A stretch of DNA of 64,000 nt from Dehalococcoidia bacterium (GTDB lineage: Bacteria > Chloroflexota > Dehalococcoidia > Lucifugimonadales > SHYT01). The stretch covers positions 248,001 through 312,000 of the forward strand of contig SHYA01000001.1 in the NCBI GenBank assembly GCA_009693055.1, in the 5' to 3' direction. The position numbers and the translations under genes were made by a program. The notes beneath the pieces were generated by a model. The model was not told where the DNA came from. It saw nothing but the letters and a program-made list of their open reading frames with translations, and made no database searches. Shown here piece by piece: positions 52,125-60,897 of this stretch; position 1 is the first letter of the stretch, and each line of letters begins with the position of its first letter.

Positions 52125-52461
52125 GGGGTCTTGTCTCCTCAACGATGACCGAGATGTGGCACGACCGCCGGGTCACCCTGCTGATGCGCCCGCGGGCCTG
52201 CGGACGGGATCGCCGGATTTTCAGGGCATCGTCCGCGTACGCCTTTAACACCTTCAGGTTCGCCGCATCCATCATGTGGTTGTTCTCCGCGTTTGCCACG
52301 GCCGACTGGAGCGTCTTGCGTACCGCCTGGGCTGCCGGGCTGGGCATGAACTGCAGCATGGCCGAAGCCTGGGCCACCCGTTTCCCCCGGATAAGGTCAA
52401 GGTACCGGCGCACCTTCTTGGGCGACATGCCAAAGTTTCTCGTGAGGGCTTGTACCGCCAT
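52114..52461 (-). CDS. rplV: Large ribosomal subunit protein L22
   Basis: 115 aa. [40 protein letters not shown], and the beta-hairpin loop [20 protein letters not shown] that lines the peptide exit tunnel. Confidence 0.97.
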   Translation of the reverse strand: MAVQALTRNFGMSPKKVRRYLDLIRGKRVAQASAMLQFMPSPAAQAVRKTLQSAVANAENNHMMDAANLKVLKAYADDALKIRRSRPQARGRISRVTRRSCHISVIVEETRPRGT

Positions 52462-52473
52462 CCTGCGTGCCCC

Positions 52474-52845
52474 CTAGCGTCCTGGCGCCGTCGGAGCGGG
52501 AGATCGGCCAGCCCTGGGCGGTCTGGAGGCCGGCGAAGCTGAGAGCGCCCCCGCCGGGCCGGCGCTCGCGGCGGCCGCGGCTATAACCTTGGAGGAGTGC
52601 CCGCGGAAGACCCGCGTGGGGGCGAACTCACCCAGCCGGTGCCCCACCATGTTCTCCGTGAAGAACACCGGGACGTGCCGGCGGCCGTCATGGACCGCGA
52701 TGGTGAGGCCAACCATGTCCGGCATCACCATGGACGCGCGCGACCAGGTCTTGATAATGACCTTCTCGCTGGACCGCTGGGCCGCTGTGACCCGCTTGGC
52801 CAGCTTGGCCTCTACAAAGGGCCCCTTCTTAACCGACCTGCCCAT
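52474..52845 (-). CDS. rpsS: Small ribosomal subunit protein S19 with C-terminal extension
   Basis: 123 aa. The core ([59 protein letters not shown]) is normal and ends near residue 90. About 30 residues of Ala/Ser/Pro/Arg-rich sequence follow. It overlaps rplB by 17 nt. Confidence 0.96.
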   Translation of the reverse strand: MGRSVKKGPFVEAKLAKRVTAAQRSSEKVIIKTWSRASMVMPDMVGLTIAVHDGRRHVPVFFTENMVGHRLGEFAPTRVFRGHSSKVIAAAAASAGPAGALSASPASRPPRAGRSPAPTAPGR

Positions 52846-53677
52846 ACCCTATCCTTCGCCGTTTGATGATGAGCACGTTGCTCTTCTTATTGCGGCGGGT
52901 CTTGTGGCCGCGCGCCGGCTTGCCCCACGGGGTCTTGGGACCGGGCATGCCAATGGGGTTGCGCCCCTCGCCGCCTCCGTGCGGGTGCGCCCGGGGGCTC
53001 ATCGCCTTCCCGCGCACTTGGGGCCTGCGGCCCATCCACCTGCTGCGGCCCGCTTTGCCGATGACGATGTTCTTGTGGTCCACGTTCCCTAGTTGCCCGA
53101 TGGTGGCGTAGCCCGTGCTGATGATGCGCCGAATCTCGCCGGAGGGCAGGCGAACCTGGGTGTACCGCTCTTCCCTGGCCATGACTTGGGCCGCTCCGCC
53201 CGCGCCACGGACCAACTGGCCGCCGCCGCCGGGCTGGAGCTCGATGTTGTGCACCGTGGTGCCCACGGGAATGGAGCCGAGCGGCATGGCGTTGCCGACC
53301 TTGATGTCCGCCTCGGGGCCGGCCATGATGACCGCGCCAACCTCCAGCCCCGCCGGGCAGAGGATGTACCGGCGCTCGCCGTCCGGGTAGCTCAGAAGGG
53401 CCAGCCTGGGGGAGCGGTTGGGGTCGTACTCAATGGCGAGGACGGTTGCCGGCACGCCTTCCTTGTCTCGCCGTGAGAAGTCAATGACGCGGTACATCCG
53501 GTGGTGCCCGCCGCCGCGGTGGCGGACGGTGACCTTCCCCTCACGGTTGCGGCCTGCGTGCGTGCGCAACGGCTTTAAGAGGCGGCGTTCCGGCGTGGTC
53601 TTGGTAATTTCACTAAAGTCGGGCCGGACGACGCCCCGCTGGCTGGGAGTGACCGGCTTTAGCTTTTTGAGTCCCAC
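52829..53677 (-). CDS. rplB: Large ribosomal subunit protein L2
   Basis: 282 aa. [49 protein letters not shown], and the C-terminal [20 protein letters not shown] needed for peptidyl-transferase assembly. Confidence 0.98.
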   Translation of the reverse strand: MGLKKLKPVTPSQRGVVRPDFSEITKTTPERRLLKPLRTHAGRNREGKVTVRHRGGGHHRMYRVIDFSRRDKEGVPATVLAIEYDPNRSPRLALLSYPDGERRYILCPAGLEVGAVIMAGPEADIKVGNAMPLGSIPVGTTVHNIELQPGGGGQLVRGAGGAAQVMAREERYTQVRLPSGEIRRIISTGYATIGQLGNVDHKNIVIGKAGRSRWMGRRPQVRGKAMSPRAHPHGGGEGRNPIGMPGPKTPWGKPARGHKTRRNKKSNVLIIKRRRIGYGQVG

Positions 53678-53679
53678 GG

Positions 53680-53973
53680 TTAGATACCCTCAAACAGTGC
53701 TATCTTGTCGCCCGGCGCCAGGGTTACAATCGCCTTCTTCCACGTGCGCCCGTACACCTCGCGCTTGCCGAACCGCTTGGTCTTGATCGTGCCGCGCAAC
53801 GTGTTCACGGCGGTGACCTTGACCCCGAACGTCTTTTCCACCGCTTCCTTGATTCCGCCTTTTGTGGCGGTGCGCGCTACCTCAAACACGTATTTGCCCT
53901 GTCCCTGCAGGCGGGTGCTGTTTTCCGTCACCACAGGGCGGAGCAGCATAGCAGCGTACGTCCGGGTACTCAT
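53680..53973 (-). CDS. rplW: Large ribosomal subunit protein L23
   Basis: 97 aa from ATG 53973: [60 protein letters not shown]. Docking site for trigger factor and SRP at the tunnel exit. The track start (54015) overlaps rplD and is not used. Confidence 0.96.
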   Translation of the reverse strand: MSTRTYAAMLLRPVVTENSTRLQGQGKYVFEVARTATKGGIKEAVEKTFGVKVTAVNTLRGTIKTKRFGKREVYGRTWKKAIVTLAPGDKIALFEGI

Positions 53974-53989
53974 TGGAGTTCCGCCCCCA

Positions 53990-54649
53990 TCAAGAAGCTG
54001 CCAGCGCGAACGCACCTCGCCGAGGGCGCTGCGCCCACAGCTCTTCTATCCGTCTGACCGCATCGGTGGTCAGCAGAAGGTGATCGTAGGTCAACAAGTC
54101 TAGCACATTCAACGTGTCTACGGGGAGCGTCCGCACCCGCTCAAGGTTGCGGGCTGCGTGCACCACGCCGGGGTCGGGCGTTCGCGTGACCACCAGGCAG
54201 GAGCGGGGTACTCCCAGGGCCTTGAGGAGCGCTCCCATCTCCTTGGTCTTTCCGTTGGGCAGGGCGAGCTGCTCCACCAAGGTGTAGCTGTTCCGGCGCA
54301 CCTTTTCCGAAAGGAGGCTGAGCAGCGCTTGGCGGCGCATCTCCTTGGGTATGGCCTGGCGGTAGCTCCTGGGCTTGGGCGCGTGCGCGACGCCGCCGTG
54401 ACGCCACTGTGGCGAACGGGTGCTCCCCTGGCGGGCGCGCCCGGTCCCTTTCTGGCGCCAGGGCTTGCGCCCGCCGCCGGAGACCTCGCTGCGCGTTTTG
54501 GTGCTCTGCGTGCCGACCCGCTGGTTGGCGCGGTACGCCACCATGAGCTGGTAGAGCAAAGGCTGCCGAAGCGGCGCTCCAAACACCGCATCGCTTGCCT
54601 GGAAGGTTCCCGCAGCCTGGCCGTTGAGGCCCTTGATGGTCAGCTCCAT
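53990..54649 (-). CDS. rplD: Large ribosomal subunit protein L4
   Basis: 219 aa. [40 protein letters not shown] (tunnel loop), and the Rossmann-like C-terminal half with [21 protein letters not shown]4 autoregulates the S10 operon in other bacteria. Confidence 0.97.
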   Translation of the reverse strand: MELTIKGLNGQAAGTFQASDAVFGAPLRQPLLYQLMVAYRANQRVGTQSTKTRSEVSGGGRKPWRQKGTGRARQGSTRSPQWRHGGVAHAPKPRSYRQAIPKEMRRQALLSLLSEKVRRNSYTLVEQLALPNGKTKEMGALLKALGVPRSCLVVTRTPDPGVVHAARNLERVRTLPVDTLNVLDLLTYDHLLLTTDAVRRIEELWAQRPRRGAFALAAS

Positions 54650-54651
54650 GG

Positions 54652-55350
54652 CTACTTTGCGGCCTCCCGAACGATGTCCTTGCGGATGATGAGGATGCCG
54701 CGGCTTCCTCCCGGCACCGCTCCTTTGAGGAACAACAGGTTGCGCTCCGGGTCCACCTTGACCACCTCAAGGTTGCGGACGGTGATCCGCTCGTCCCCCC
54801 AGTGGCCGGCCATGCGCATCCCCTTGAAGACGCGGCCCGCGTAGGTGGTGGAGCCGATGGAGCCGGGAGCGCGGTGGCGGTCCGATTGGCCGTGCGTCTT
54901 TGGGCCGCCCTTGAAGCCGTGCCGCTTCACCACGCCGGAAAAGCCATGTCCCTTGGACGTGCCGGTGACGTGCACGTGCTCCCCCGGCTTGAAAAGGCTC
55001 ACGTCAACCCGCTGGCCCACTTGCACGTCGCCCAGCCCGGTGGCGGGGACCTCGCGCAGGTGGCGGAACAGGTGCCCGGCGCGCCGCAGGTGTCCGACCT
55101 CCGGCAGCGTCAGCGGCTTTACGTCCTTCCGCTTCACGGCGCGCTTGATCGGCATCCCCTCCCGGAGGGTCACTGGGCGCAGCTCTTCAAAGCCGAGCTG
55201 TACCGCGGTGTAGCCGTCCCGCTCCTGCAGGCGGATCTGCGACACGGTGCACGGGCCCGCCTGAATGGCCGTCACGCCGACCAGGCCGCCCTGCTCCGTG
55301 AAGAGCTGGGTCATGCCGATCTTCTTGCCGATGAGGCCGCCAATTCCCAT
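54652..55350 (-). CDS. rplC: Large ribosomal subunit protein L3
   Basis: 232 aa. GKKIGMTQLFTEQG, HVTGTSKGHGFSGVVKRHGF, KTHGQSDRHRAPGSIGSTTY, and VFKGMRMAGHWGDERITVRN. It lies 2 nt from rplD and 4 nt from rpsJ. Confidence 0.98.
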   Translation of the reverse strand: MGIGGLIGKKIGMTQLFTEQGGLVGVTAIQAGPCTVSQIRLQERDGYTAVQLGFEELRPVTLREGMPIKRAVKRKDVKPLTLPEVGHLRRAGHLFRHLREVPATGLGDVQVGQRVDVSLFKPGEHVHVTGTSKGHGFSGVVKRHGFKGGPKTHGQSDRHRAPGSIGSTTYAGRVFKGMRMAGHWGDERITVRNLEVVKVDPERNLLFLKGAVPGGSRGILIIRKDIVREAAK

Positions 55351-55354
55351 ACGC

Positions 55355-55663
55355 CTACGTCTTTATCGTGATGTCAACGCCCGCGGGGACGTTGAGCCGC
55401 GAGAGCGCTTCCAGCGTGCGCGGTGTTGGGTTCAACAGGTCCACCAACCGCTTGTGGGTCTGGAGCTCAAAGTGCTCGCGCGAGTCCTTGTCGATGTGCG
55501 AGCTGCGAATGACGCAGAAGCGGCGGAGGCGCGTGGGCAGCGGGACGGGCCCGGACACCTGCGCGCCCGTGCGCTCCGCCGACTCCACGATCTGCCGGGC
55601 CGAAAGGTCAAGCAGCCGGTGGTCAAACGCCTTGAGTACGATGCGTATCCGCTCTGTGGCCAT
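55355..55663 (-). CDS. rpsJ: Small ribosomal subunit protein S10 (NusE)
   Basis: 102 aa. [60 protein letters not shown]. It follows fusA by only 27 nt, with no tuf gene between. Confidence 0.97.
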   Translation of the reverse strand: MATERIRIVLKAFDHRLLDLSARQIVESAERTGAQVSGPVPLPTRLRRFCVIRSSHIDKDSREHFELQTHKRLVDLLNPTPRTLEALSRLNVPAGVDITIKT

Positions 55664-55690
55664 GACTCCCCCCGAAATTCGCTTCTTCTG

Positions 55691-57763
55691 TTATACCTTC
55701 ACGAGCAGCTGTTCGGCAACGCTGGCGGGGACCGGCTCGTAGCTTGAGAACTCCATGGTGTAGGAGGCGCGTCCCTGCGTGAGGGAGCGGAGCACGGTGG
55801 CATAGCCAAACGTCTCCGCGAGCGGGACCAGCGCGTCCACGACCTGGATGTTGCCCAGTCCTTCCATGTTTTGCACGCGGGCGCGCCGCCCATTCAGGTC
55901 GCCGAGCACTTCACCCAGGAACTCGCCCGGCGTCACCGACTGCACCTTCATGATGGGCTCCAGCAGGATGGGCCTTGAACGCCTCAGGCCCTCGCGCATC
56001 GCAATGAGCGCCGCCGCCTTGAACGCTATCTCAGAGGAGTCCACGGCGTGGTAGCTGCCGTCCACCAGCCGGACCATGACGTCCACGACCGGATAGCCGC
56101 CGAGGACGCCGCTGGCCAGGGCCTCCTTCACGCCGGCGTTGACCGGCGCGACGTACTCCCGTGGCACCGCCCCGCCGGTGATCTTGCTCTCAAACGTGTT
56201 CCCGGTGCCGCGCGGCTGGGGCTCCAGCTCCAGCCATACGTGGCCGTACTGGCCGCGGCCGCCGGACTGGCGGATAAAGCGGCCCTCCACGCGACACGGG
56301 GCCGTGATCGCCTCTCGGAAGGAGACGCGCGGCTTGCCGACGTTCGCCTCCAGGTGGAACTCGCGCCGCATCCGGTCCACCAAGATCTCCAGGTGCAGCT
56401 CGCCCATGCCGGCGATGAGCGTCTGGTTGGTCTCCTGGTCAAAGCGGACCACAAAAGTGGGGTCTTCGTCCGCGAGCTTGCGGAGCGCTTCGTCCAGCTT
56501 CTCCTGGTCCGCCTTGGTCTTTGGCTCCACCGAGACGGCGATGACCGGCTCCGGGAACTTCGGAGGCTCAAGCACCACGGGGGCGTCCTTCAGGCAGATC
56601 GTCTCGCCCGTGAACGTCCCCTTTAATCCGACCACCGCGCCGATGTCGCCGGCGGTCAGCTCGGGGACCTCTTCGCGAGCGCTGGAGTGCATGCGCACGA
56701 CGCGGCTAGCGCGCTCCACGGTGTCGCGCGACGCGTTGTACACCGCGCTCCCAGCCTTGATCGTGCCGGAGTAGACGCGCACGAAGACCAGACGCCCAAT
56801 GTACGGGTCAGTCTGAATCTTAAAGGCGAGCGCGCACAGCGGGCCCGAAGGGTCGGGGCCCAGCAGCACCGCGCCGCCCGTCTTGGGGTGAACGCCGGTC
56901 ACCGGCGGGGCATCGAGCGGAGCGGGCAGGTAGTCGACGATGGCGTCCAGCAACGGCTGGATGCCCACGTGCTGGAGCGCGGTGCCGCAGAAGACGGGCA
57001 CAATCTGCGCGTTGATGGTGGCCTTGCGCACTCCGGCCCGCAGCTCCTCTTCAGAGACCTCTTTGCCGTCCAGGTACTTGACCAGGAGCGCGTCGTCCGT
57101 CTCGGCCACCTTCTCCACCAGGTACTGGCGGAACTCGGCAGCCTGCTCCTTCATCTCCTCAGGGATGGGCTGCTCATCGGGCGCCTCGGTTTTGCCCATC
57201 TCGTAGACCAGTGCCTTCATTTTGACGAGGTCCACCATGCCGTGGAACGCCTGCTCGGCGCCCATGGGGATCTGAAGGGGGACGGGGTTGGCGTCCAGCC
57301 TGCGCCGGATCATCTCCACAGCGCCCAGGAAGTTGGCGCCCGCCCGGTCCATCTTGTTGATGAATGCCAGGCGGGGAACCTTGTACTTGTTCGCCTGCCG
57401 CCAGACCGTCTCCGTCTGGGGCTGTACGCCTGAAACGGCGTCAAAAATGACCACGGCGCCGTCCAGGATTCGCAGGCTTCGTTCCACTTCGGCGGTGAAG
57501 TCCACGTGTCCGGGTGTGTCAATGACGTTGATGTGGTGCCCCCGCCAGAGGCACGTGGTGGCGGCCGCCGTAATCGTGATGCCCCGCTCGCGCTCCTGGG
57601 GCATCCAGTCCATGACGGTGGTGCCTTCGTCCACGTTGCCGATCTTGTACGTGCGGCCCGAAAAGAACAGCACCCGCTCGGTGACCGTGGTTTTCCCGGC
57701 GTCGATGTGGGCGATGAACCCGATGTTACGGACCTCTTGCAGCGACATGGCGTTTGGGCACAA
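55691..57763 (-). CDS. fusA: Elongation factor G
   Basis: Translocation GTPase, 690 aa. G1 AHIDAGKTT, switch I around [45 protein letters not shown]; domains II-V follow, with the domain IV loop region GGRGQYGHV. The GTG start (57763) has GGAAGGA 4 nt upstream; ATG 57748 five codons later is an alternative that begins with the family-like [14 protein letters not shown]. Confidence 0.97.
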   Translation of the reverse strand: MCPNAMSLQEVRNIGFIAHIDAGKTTVTERVLFFSGRTYKIGNVDEGTTVMDWMPQERERGITITAAATTCLWRGHHINVIDTPGHVDFTAEVERSLRILDGAVVIFDAVSGVQPQTETVWRQANKYKVPRLAFINKMDRAGANFLGAVEMIRRRLDANPVPLQIPMGAEQAFHGMVDLVKMKALVYEMGKTEAPDEQPIPEEMKEQAAEFRQYLVEKVAETDDALLVKYLDGKEVSEEELRAGVRKATINAQIVPVFCGTALQHVGIQPLLDAIVDYLPAPLDAPPVTGVHPKTGGAVLLGPDPSGPLCALAFKIQTDPYIGRLVFVRVYSGTIKAGSAVYNASRDTVERASRVVRMHSSAREEVPELTAGDIGAVVGLKGTFTGETICLKDAPVVLEPPKFPEPVIAVSVEPKTKADQEKLDEALRKLADEDPTFVVRFDQETNQTLIAGMGELHLEILVDRMRREFHLEANVGKPRVSFREAITAPCRVEGRFIRQSGGRGQYGHVWLELEPQPRGTGNTFESKITGGAVPREYVAPVNAGVKEALASGVLGGYPVVDVMVRLVDGSYHAVDSSEIAFKAAALIAMREGLRRSRPILLEPIMKVQSVTPGEFLGEVLGDLNGRRARVQNMEGLGNIQVVDALVPLAETFGYATVLRSLTQGRASYTMEFSSYEPVPASVAEQLLVKV

Positions 57764-57798
57764 TCCTTCCTGGAGGAGTCAACGCAGGCCTGGGGCGT

Positions 57799-58266
57799 TT
57801 ACCAGCGGTAGTGGGCGAAGGCGCGGTTAGCCTCCGCCATGCGGTGGAGCTCTTCACGCCGCTTCGTGGCTGCCCCTTCTCCTCTGGCTGCATCCAGCAG
57901 CTCCTGCCCGAGCCGAATAGACATCGGCTTCCCCTTGCGTGCTCGGGCCGCCTGGATCAGCCAACGGGAACTGAGCGCGGTGCCCCGCTCTGGGCGAAGG
58001 GCCACCGGCACCTGGTAGGTGGCGCCGCCCACGCGGCGGGGCCGGACCTCCAGGAGGGGCGTTGTGTTCTTCATCGCCTCTTGCAGCACTTCAAGAGGGT
58101 TGCGCTTGGACTGAGCGCTCACGTAGTCCAAGGCCTGGTACATGATGCGCTGGGCGACGGTGAGCTTCCCGCGCTGGATGATGCGCCGCACGATGCGGGC
58201 TACCTCCACGTTGTTGTAGCGCGGATCGGGATTGACCTTCCGGGGCTCTGCGCGACGCCTTCTCAT
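57799..58266 (-). CDS. rpsG: Small ribosomal subunit protein S7
   Basis: 155 aa. [60 protein letters not shown] and [19 protein letters not shown]. It overlaps rpsL by 4 nt. The classical str-operon autoregulator. Confidence 0.98.
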   Translation of the reverse strand: MRRRRAEPRKVNPDPRYNNVEVARIVRRIIQRGKLTVAQRIMYQALDYVSAQSKRNPLEVLQEAMKNTTPLLEVRPRRVGGATYQVPVALRPERGTALSSRWLIQAARARKGKPMSIRLGQELLDAARGEGAATKRREELHRMAEANRAFAHYRW

Positions 58267-58778
58267 TTCTTGGCTTCCGCTTTCTTAGCTCCCGCCTTTG
58301 GCGGAGCGGAGGCAGGCGCGCCCGCTGCAGGTGCTCCGCCCGGGGCCCCTGGGGTCTTGGCCGCGCCGCCGACCTTGGCGCCGTACTTGCTGCGCCCTTT
58401 CTTTCGATTGGCAACGCCCGCCGCGTCCAGTGCGCCTCGCACGATGTGGTACCGGACGCCCGGCAGGTCAGGCACGCGCCCTCCGCGGATGAGCACCACC
58501 GAGTGCTCCTGAAGGTTGTGGCCCTCGCCGGGGATGTACGCGGTGACCTCCACGTGGTTGGTCAAGCGCACGCGGGCGATCTTGCGCAACGCGGAGTTCG
58601 GCTTCTTTGGGGTCATGGTGCGCACGAGGACGCACACGCCACGCTTCTGAGGCGCGCCGCGGGCACGCCACTGGGTCTTGTTGGCCAGGGAGTTGGTGTG
58701 CCAGTGCAGGGCGGGCGCTTTGCTCTTTGTGCGGAGCGAGCGCCGTCCGAAGCGTACGAGCTGGTTCACTGTGGGCAC
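58263..58778 (-). CDS. rpsL: Small ribosomal subunit protein S12 with loop insert and tail
   Basis: 171 aa from GTG 58778 ([14 protein letters not shown]), which has GGAGG 7 nt upstream; the track start at 58799 is 7 codons too long. [18 protein letters not shown] and [19 protein letters not shown] carry the decoding-site and streptomycin-contact residues ([10 protein letters not shown] is wild type). A loop of about 20 residues is inserted after SKAPAL ([12 protein letters not shown]...), which I recall as typical of Chloroflexota S12. The last about 40 residues are Ala/Pro/Gly/Lys-rich. First gene of the cluster. Confidence 0.96.
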   Translation of the reverse strand: MPTVNQLVRFGRRSLRTKSKAPALHWHTNSLANKTQWRARGAPQKRGVCVLVRTMTPKKPNSALRKIARVRLTNHVEVTAYIPGEGHNLQEHSVVLIRGGRVPDLPGVRYHIVRGALDAAGVANRKKGRSKYGAKVGGAAKTPGAPGGAPAAGAPASAPPKAGAKKAEAKK

Positions 58779-58816
58779 GAAAGTACCTCCGTTCCGCATA
58801 GCGCGGCCAAAAGAGT

Positions 58817-58845
58817 ATGCTACCGCGTATGCCGCAAGCTGTCAA
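58817..58845 (-). promoter_or_regulatory. Promoter of the ribosomal super-cluster
   Basis: On the minus strand a perfect TTGACA, exactly 17 nt, then TAGCAT, about 39 nt before the rpsL GTG. It is the only strong promoter I see for the 21 kb of ribosomal genes. Confidence 0.7.
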
Positions 58846-58951
58846 CGGTTTCCGTTCTTTTCTCGTGGGTCACTTTGCCGTTCATACTTCTCTCACTGCC
58901 GTTGGCCCGACCGGGAATTTATAGGGGGCGGAGCCCTCTCGTCCGGGGAGC

Positions 58952-58973
58952 CCGAGGGGACTCGTTCCCTCGG
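58952..58973. repeat. Family B hairpin
   Basis: CCGAGGGGA is followed by TTCCCTCGG (one mismatch) after a 4-nt loop, preceded by GTCCGGGGAGC. It is the same wording as at 30.25 and 36.05 kb. It lies between the divergent rpsL and amidohydrolase genes. Confidence 0.6.
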
Positions 58974-59041
58974 AAAAGCCACGAATGCGGGTGGGTGGCC
59001 TTCTGAGCAGTCGCAAGATCGTGGCGTGCAATAATGACGCC

Positions 59042-59905
59042 GTGCGCATTGACGCCCACGCCCACTGCTTCCCCAAGCGCTTTCTCACGCAGCGGAGCAG
59101 CCTGCTCGCCCGCGACGCGACCTTCGGGCTGCTGTACCGCGACGCGAAAGCCCGCATGGCGACCGCCGAGGATCTGGTCGCGGCGCTGGACGCCGCCCAG
59201 GTGGACGCGGCCGTGGTCGCTGGTATCGGCTGGACGGACCGGGAGCTGGCGCGGGAAGCGAACGACGCCGCGCTGGAGGCCGCCTCGCGCTACCCTGGCC
59301 GCCTCATCCCGTTCTGCTCCGTGAACCCCGCGTGGGGCGACGCGGCCCTGCGGGAAATGGAGCGGTGCGCTAAGGCGGGCACGCGTGGCGTCGGCGAGCT
59401 ACACCCGGACACGCAAGGGTTCCGCCTGGACGACATCCCGCTGCTCACTCCTTTCGCCGGGCTGGTGCGGCGGCTTGGCCTGGTAGTTCTGACGCACACC
59501 TCGGAGCCGGTGGGCCACCAGTACCCCGGCAAGGGGCGCACGACGCCGGAGCAGGTAGTGGCGTTCGCGCAGGCGTTCCCACAGGTGCGCCTTGTCTGCG
59601 CGCACTGGGGCGGCGGCCTCCCCTTTTACGCGCTGATGCCCGAGCTCGCCGCGACGCTTCGCAACGTGTACGTGGACTGTGCAGCCTCGCCGTTTCTCTA
59701 CCGGCCCCAGGTGTTCTCCACGGTCGCCGGCCTGCTGGGCGAAGACAGGGTGCTGTTCGGTTCCGACTTCCCGCTGCTGGGCTACGAGCGCGCGTTGGCC
59801 GACCTCCAGGCGGGCGGTCTCACCCTCAAAGCACGCCGGAAGGTGATGGGCGGGAATGCCGCGCGGCTGCTTGGCCTGTCCCCGAGGGGTCGCCGTGGCG
59901 CGTGA
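59042..59905 (+). CDS. Amidohydrolase-2 family TIM-barrel hydrolase
   Basis: The 287-aa protein starts MRIDAHAHCFPK with the HxH metal motif on strand 1; LTHTSEPVGH, CAHWGGGLPF and LFGSDFPLLGYERAL supply the further His and Asp ligands. Such enzymes are decarboxylases, lactonases or TatD-like hydrolases; the substrate is unknown. GTG 59042 is chosen because the fold begins there; no ribosome site precedes it and CAATAAT lies just upstream, so the mRNA may be leaderless. It overlaps the next gene by 11 nt. Confidence 0.85.
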   Translation: MRIDAHAHCFPKRFLTQRSSLLARDATFGLLYRDAKARMATAEDLVAALDAAQVDAAVVAGIGWTDRELAREANDAALEAASRYPGRLIPFCSVNPAWGDAALREMERCAKAGTRGVGELHPDTQGFRLDDIPLLTPFAGLVRRLGLVVLTHTSEPVGHQYPGKGRTTPEQVVAFAQAFPQVRLVCAHWGGGLPFYALMPELAATLRNVYVDCAASPFLYRPQVFSTVAGLLGEDRVLFGSDFPLLGYERALADLQAGGLTLKARRKVMGGNAARLLGLSPRGRRGA

Positions 59906-60484
59906 TGGGGGCGGCGAGCCGGTCCGTGCGTTCATCGCGGTTGAGCTGTCCGAGGAGGTGCGGCGCGCCCTGGCCGACGTCCAGCGGGCGATGCATCGTC
60001 ATCGTCAGGCCCCTTCGGGCGTGAAGTGGGTGGCGCCGGAGGCGATGCACCTGACGCTCAAGTTTCTGGGCGCTGTCCCTGCCGCCTCCGTAGGGCTGGT
60101 TGCGGACGCCATACGCGAGGCCGCCCGCGGCGTTGCCCCCTTCCAGGTTACGCTGGGTAGCACGGGCTGTTTCCCCAACCCTCAAGCGCCCCGCGTCGTG
60201 TGGGTGGCCCTGACCGGCGAGGTGGAGCAGCTCGTCCGGTTGGCGCAGGCGATTGAGCGCGCCGTGGCGCCGCTGGGGTTCCCGCCGGAGGGACGGCCCT
60301 TCTCGTCGCACGTCACGCTGGGCCGCGCCCGCGATGGCCTCTCCGATGACGAGCGCCGCCGCCTCGCTCCCCGGCAGTACCGCCCGCGTCCACGCGCGTG
60401 GAGGCCGTCAGCCTCATGTGCAGCGTTCTGCGCCCCCAGGGGCCGGAGTACACAAGAATGGCGAGGGCACCGCTCAAGGGTTGA
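59895..60484 (+). pseudogene. thpR: 2'-5' RNA ligase (ThpR-like), frameshifted
   Basis: The GTG at 59895 opens a frame with both catalytic motifs of the 2H phosphoesterase family: HLTLKFLG and HVTLGRAR. After RRLAPRQYRP the frame enters foreign sequence. In the next frame, from about 60400, the family C-terminus VEAVSLMCSVLRPQGPEYTR is present and stops at 60484. A single-base loss (or 2-base gain) at about 60380-60400 therefore breaks the gene, unless it is a sequencing error. The intact protein would be about 195 aa. It acts on RNA 2'-3' cyclic ends in other organisms. It overlaps the amidohydrolase by 11 nt. Confidence 0.8.
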
Positions 60485-60491
60485 TCTTGCG

Positions 60492-60519
60492 TTGACAAAT
60501 CAGAGGGGAAAGCGATACC
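60492..60519 (+). promoter_or_regulatory. Promoter of the trp operon leader
   Basis: A perfect TTGACA (60492-60497), then 16 nt, then GATACC. It lies just before the T-box leader and just after the restored thpR stop. The -10 match is weak. Confidence 0.5.
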
Positions 60520-60529
60520 GTGAAAGGCA

Positions 60530-60876
60530 AAGCCCAGATCGGGACGAGTACGCCTTCAGCGGGGCCACAGAGAGCCGGGTAGTGGTGGGAACTCGGCGCC
60601 AGCGCAAAGGCCGAATGGACCCGGGAGCTTCAGCCCGAACGGGCCTTCGCCCGTCTTTCCTGGTCACGGCCAGGCCGGCGGCAAGGCGCAAGTAGGCGCT
60701 GACGGAGCGGGCACCGTTATTGCAGCCCTAGGTGGCTACTCCCGATGACCATCGGGACTCACCGAACAGAGGCCCACGCCGACCTCGCGGCAGGCGTAGT
60801 CCTTCCGTGGAAGGACAAAGGCTGGGCGAACAGGGTGGCATCGCGGGAAAACCCGCCCCTGATGGGGCGGGTTTTT
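60530..60876 (+). promoter_or_regulatory. T-box riboswitch, tRNA-Trp-type, upstream of trpE
   Basis: The order and wording of a T-box leader are all present: GGGACGAGTA (AGTA bulge, 60547-60550); an AGAGAGCCGGGT stretch (60569-60580) with GTGGTGGGAACTCGGC, the distal Stem I; a specifier GAATGGACC holding UGG (60616-60618), the Trp codon followed by A; a Stem III hairpin GTCCTT..AAGGAC (60799-60816); the T-box GGGTGGCATCGCGGG (60833-60847); and a terminator. In the T-box, UGGC would pair with the GCCA end of a tRNA whose discriminator is G, as in tRNA-Trp. Uncharged tRNA-Trp is expected to stabilise the antiterminator and turn on trpE. Confidence 0.88.
60850..60876 (+). terminator. T-box-controlled intrinsic terminator
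   Basis: The stem AACCCGCCCC/GGGGCGGGTT with loop TGAT is followed by TTTTTGTTTG. It directly follows the T-box sequence and competes with the antiterminator; 22 nt before the trpE start. Confidence 0.93.
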
Positions 60877-60897
60877 GTTTGTTTAGTGAGGAGCGTG

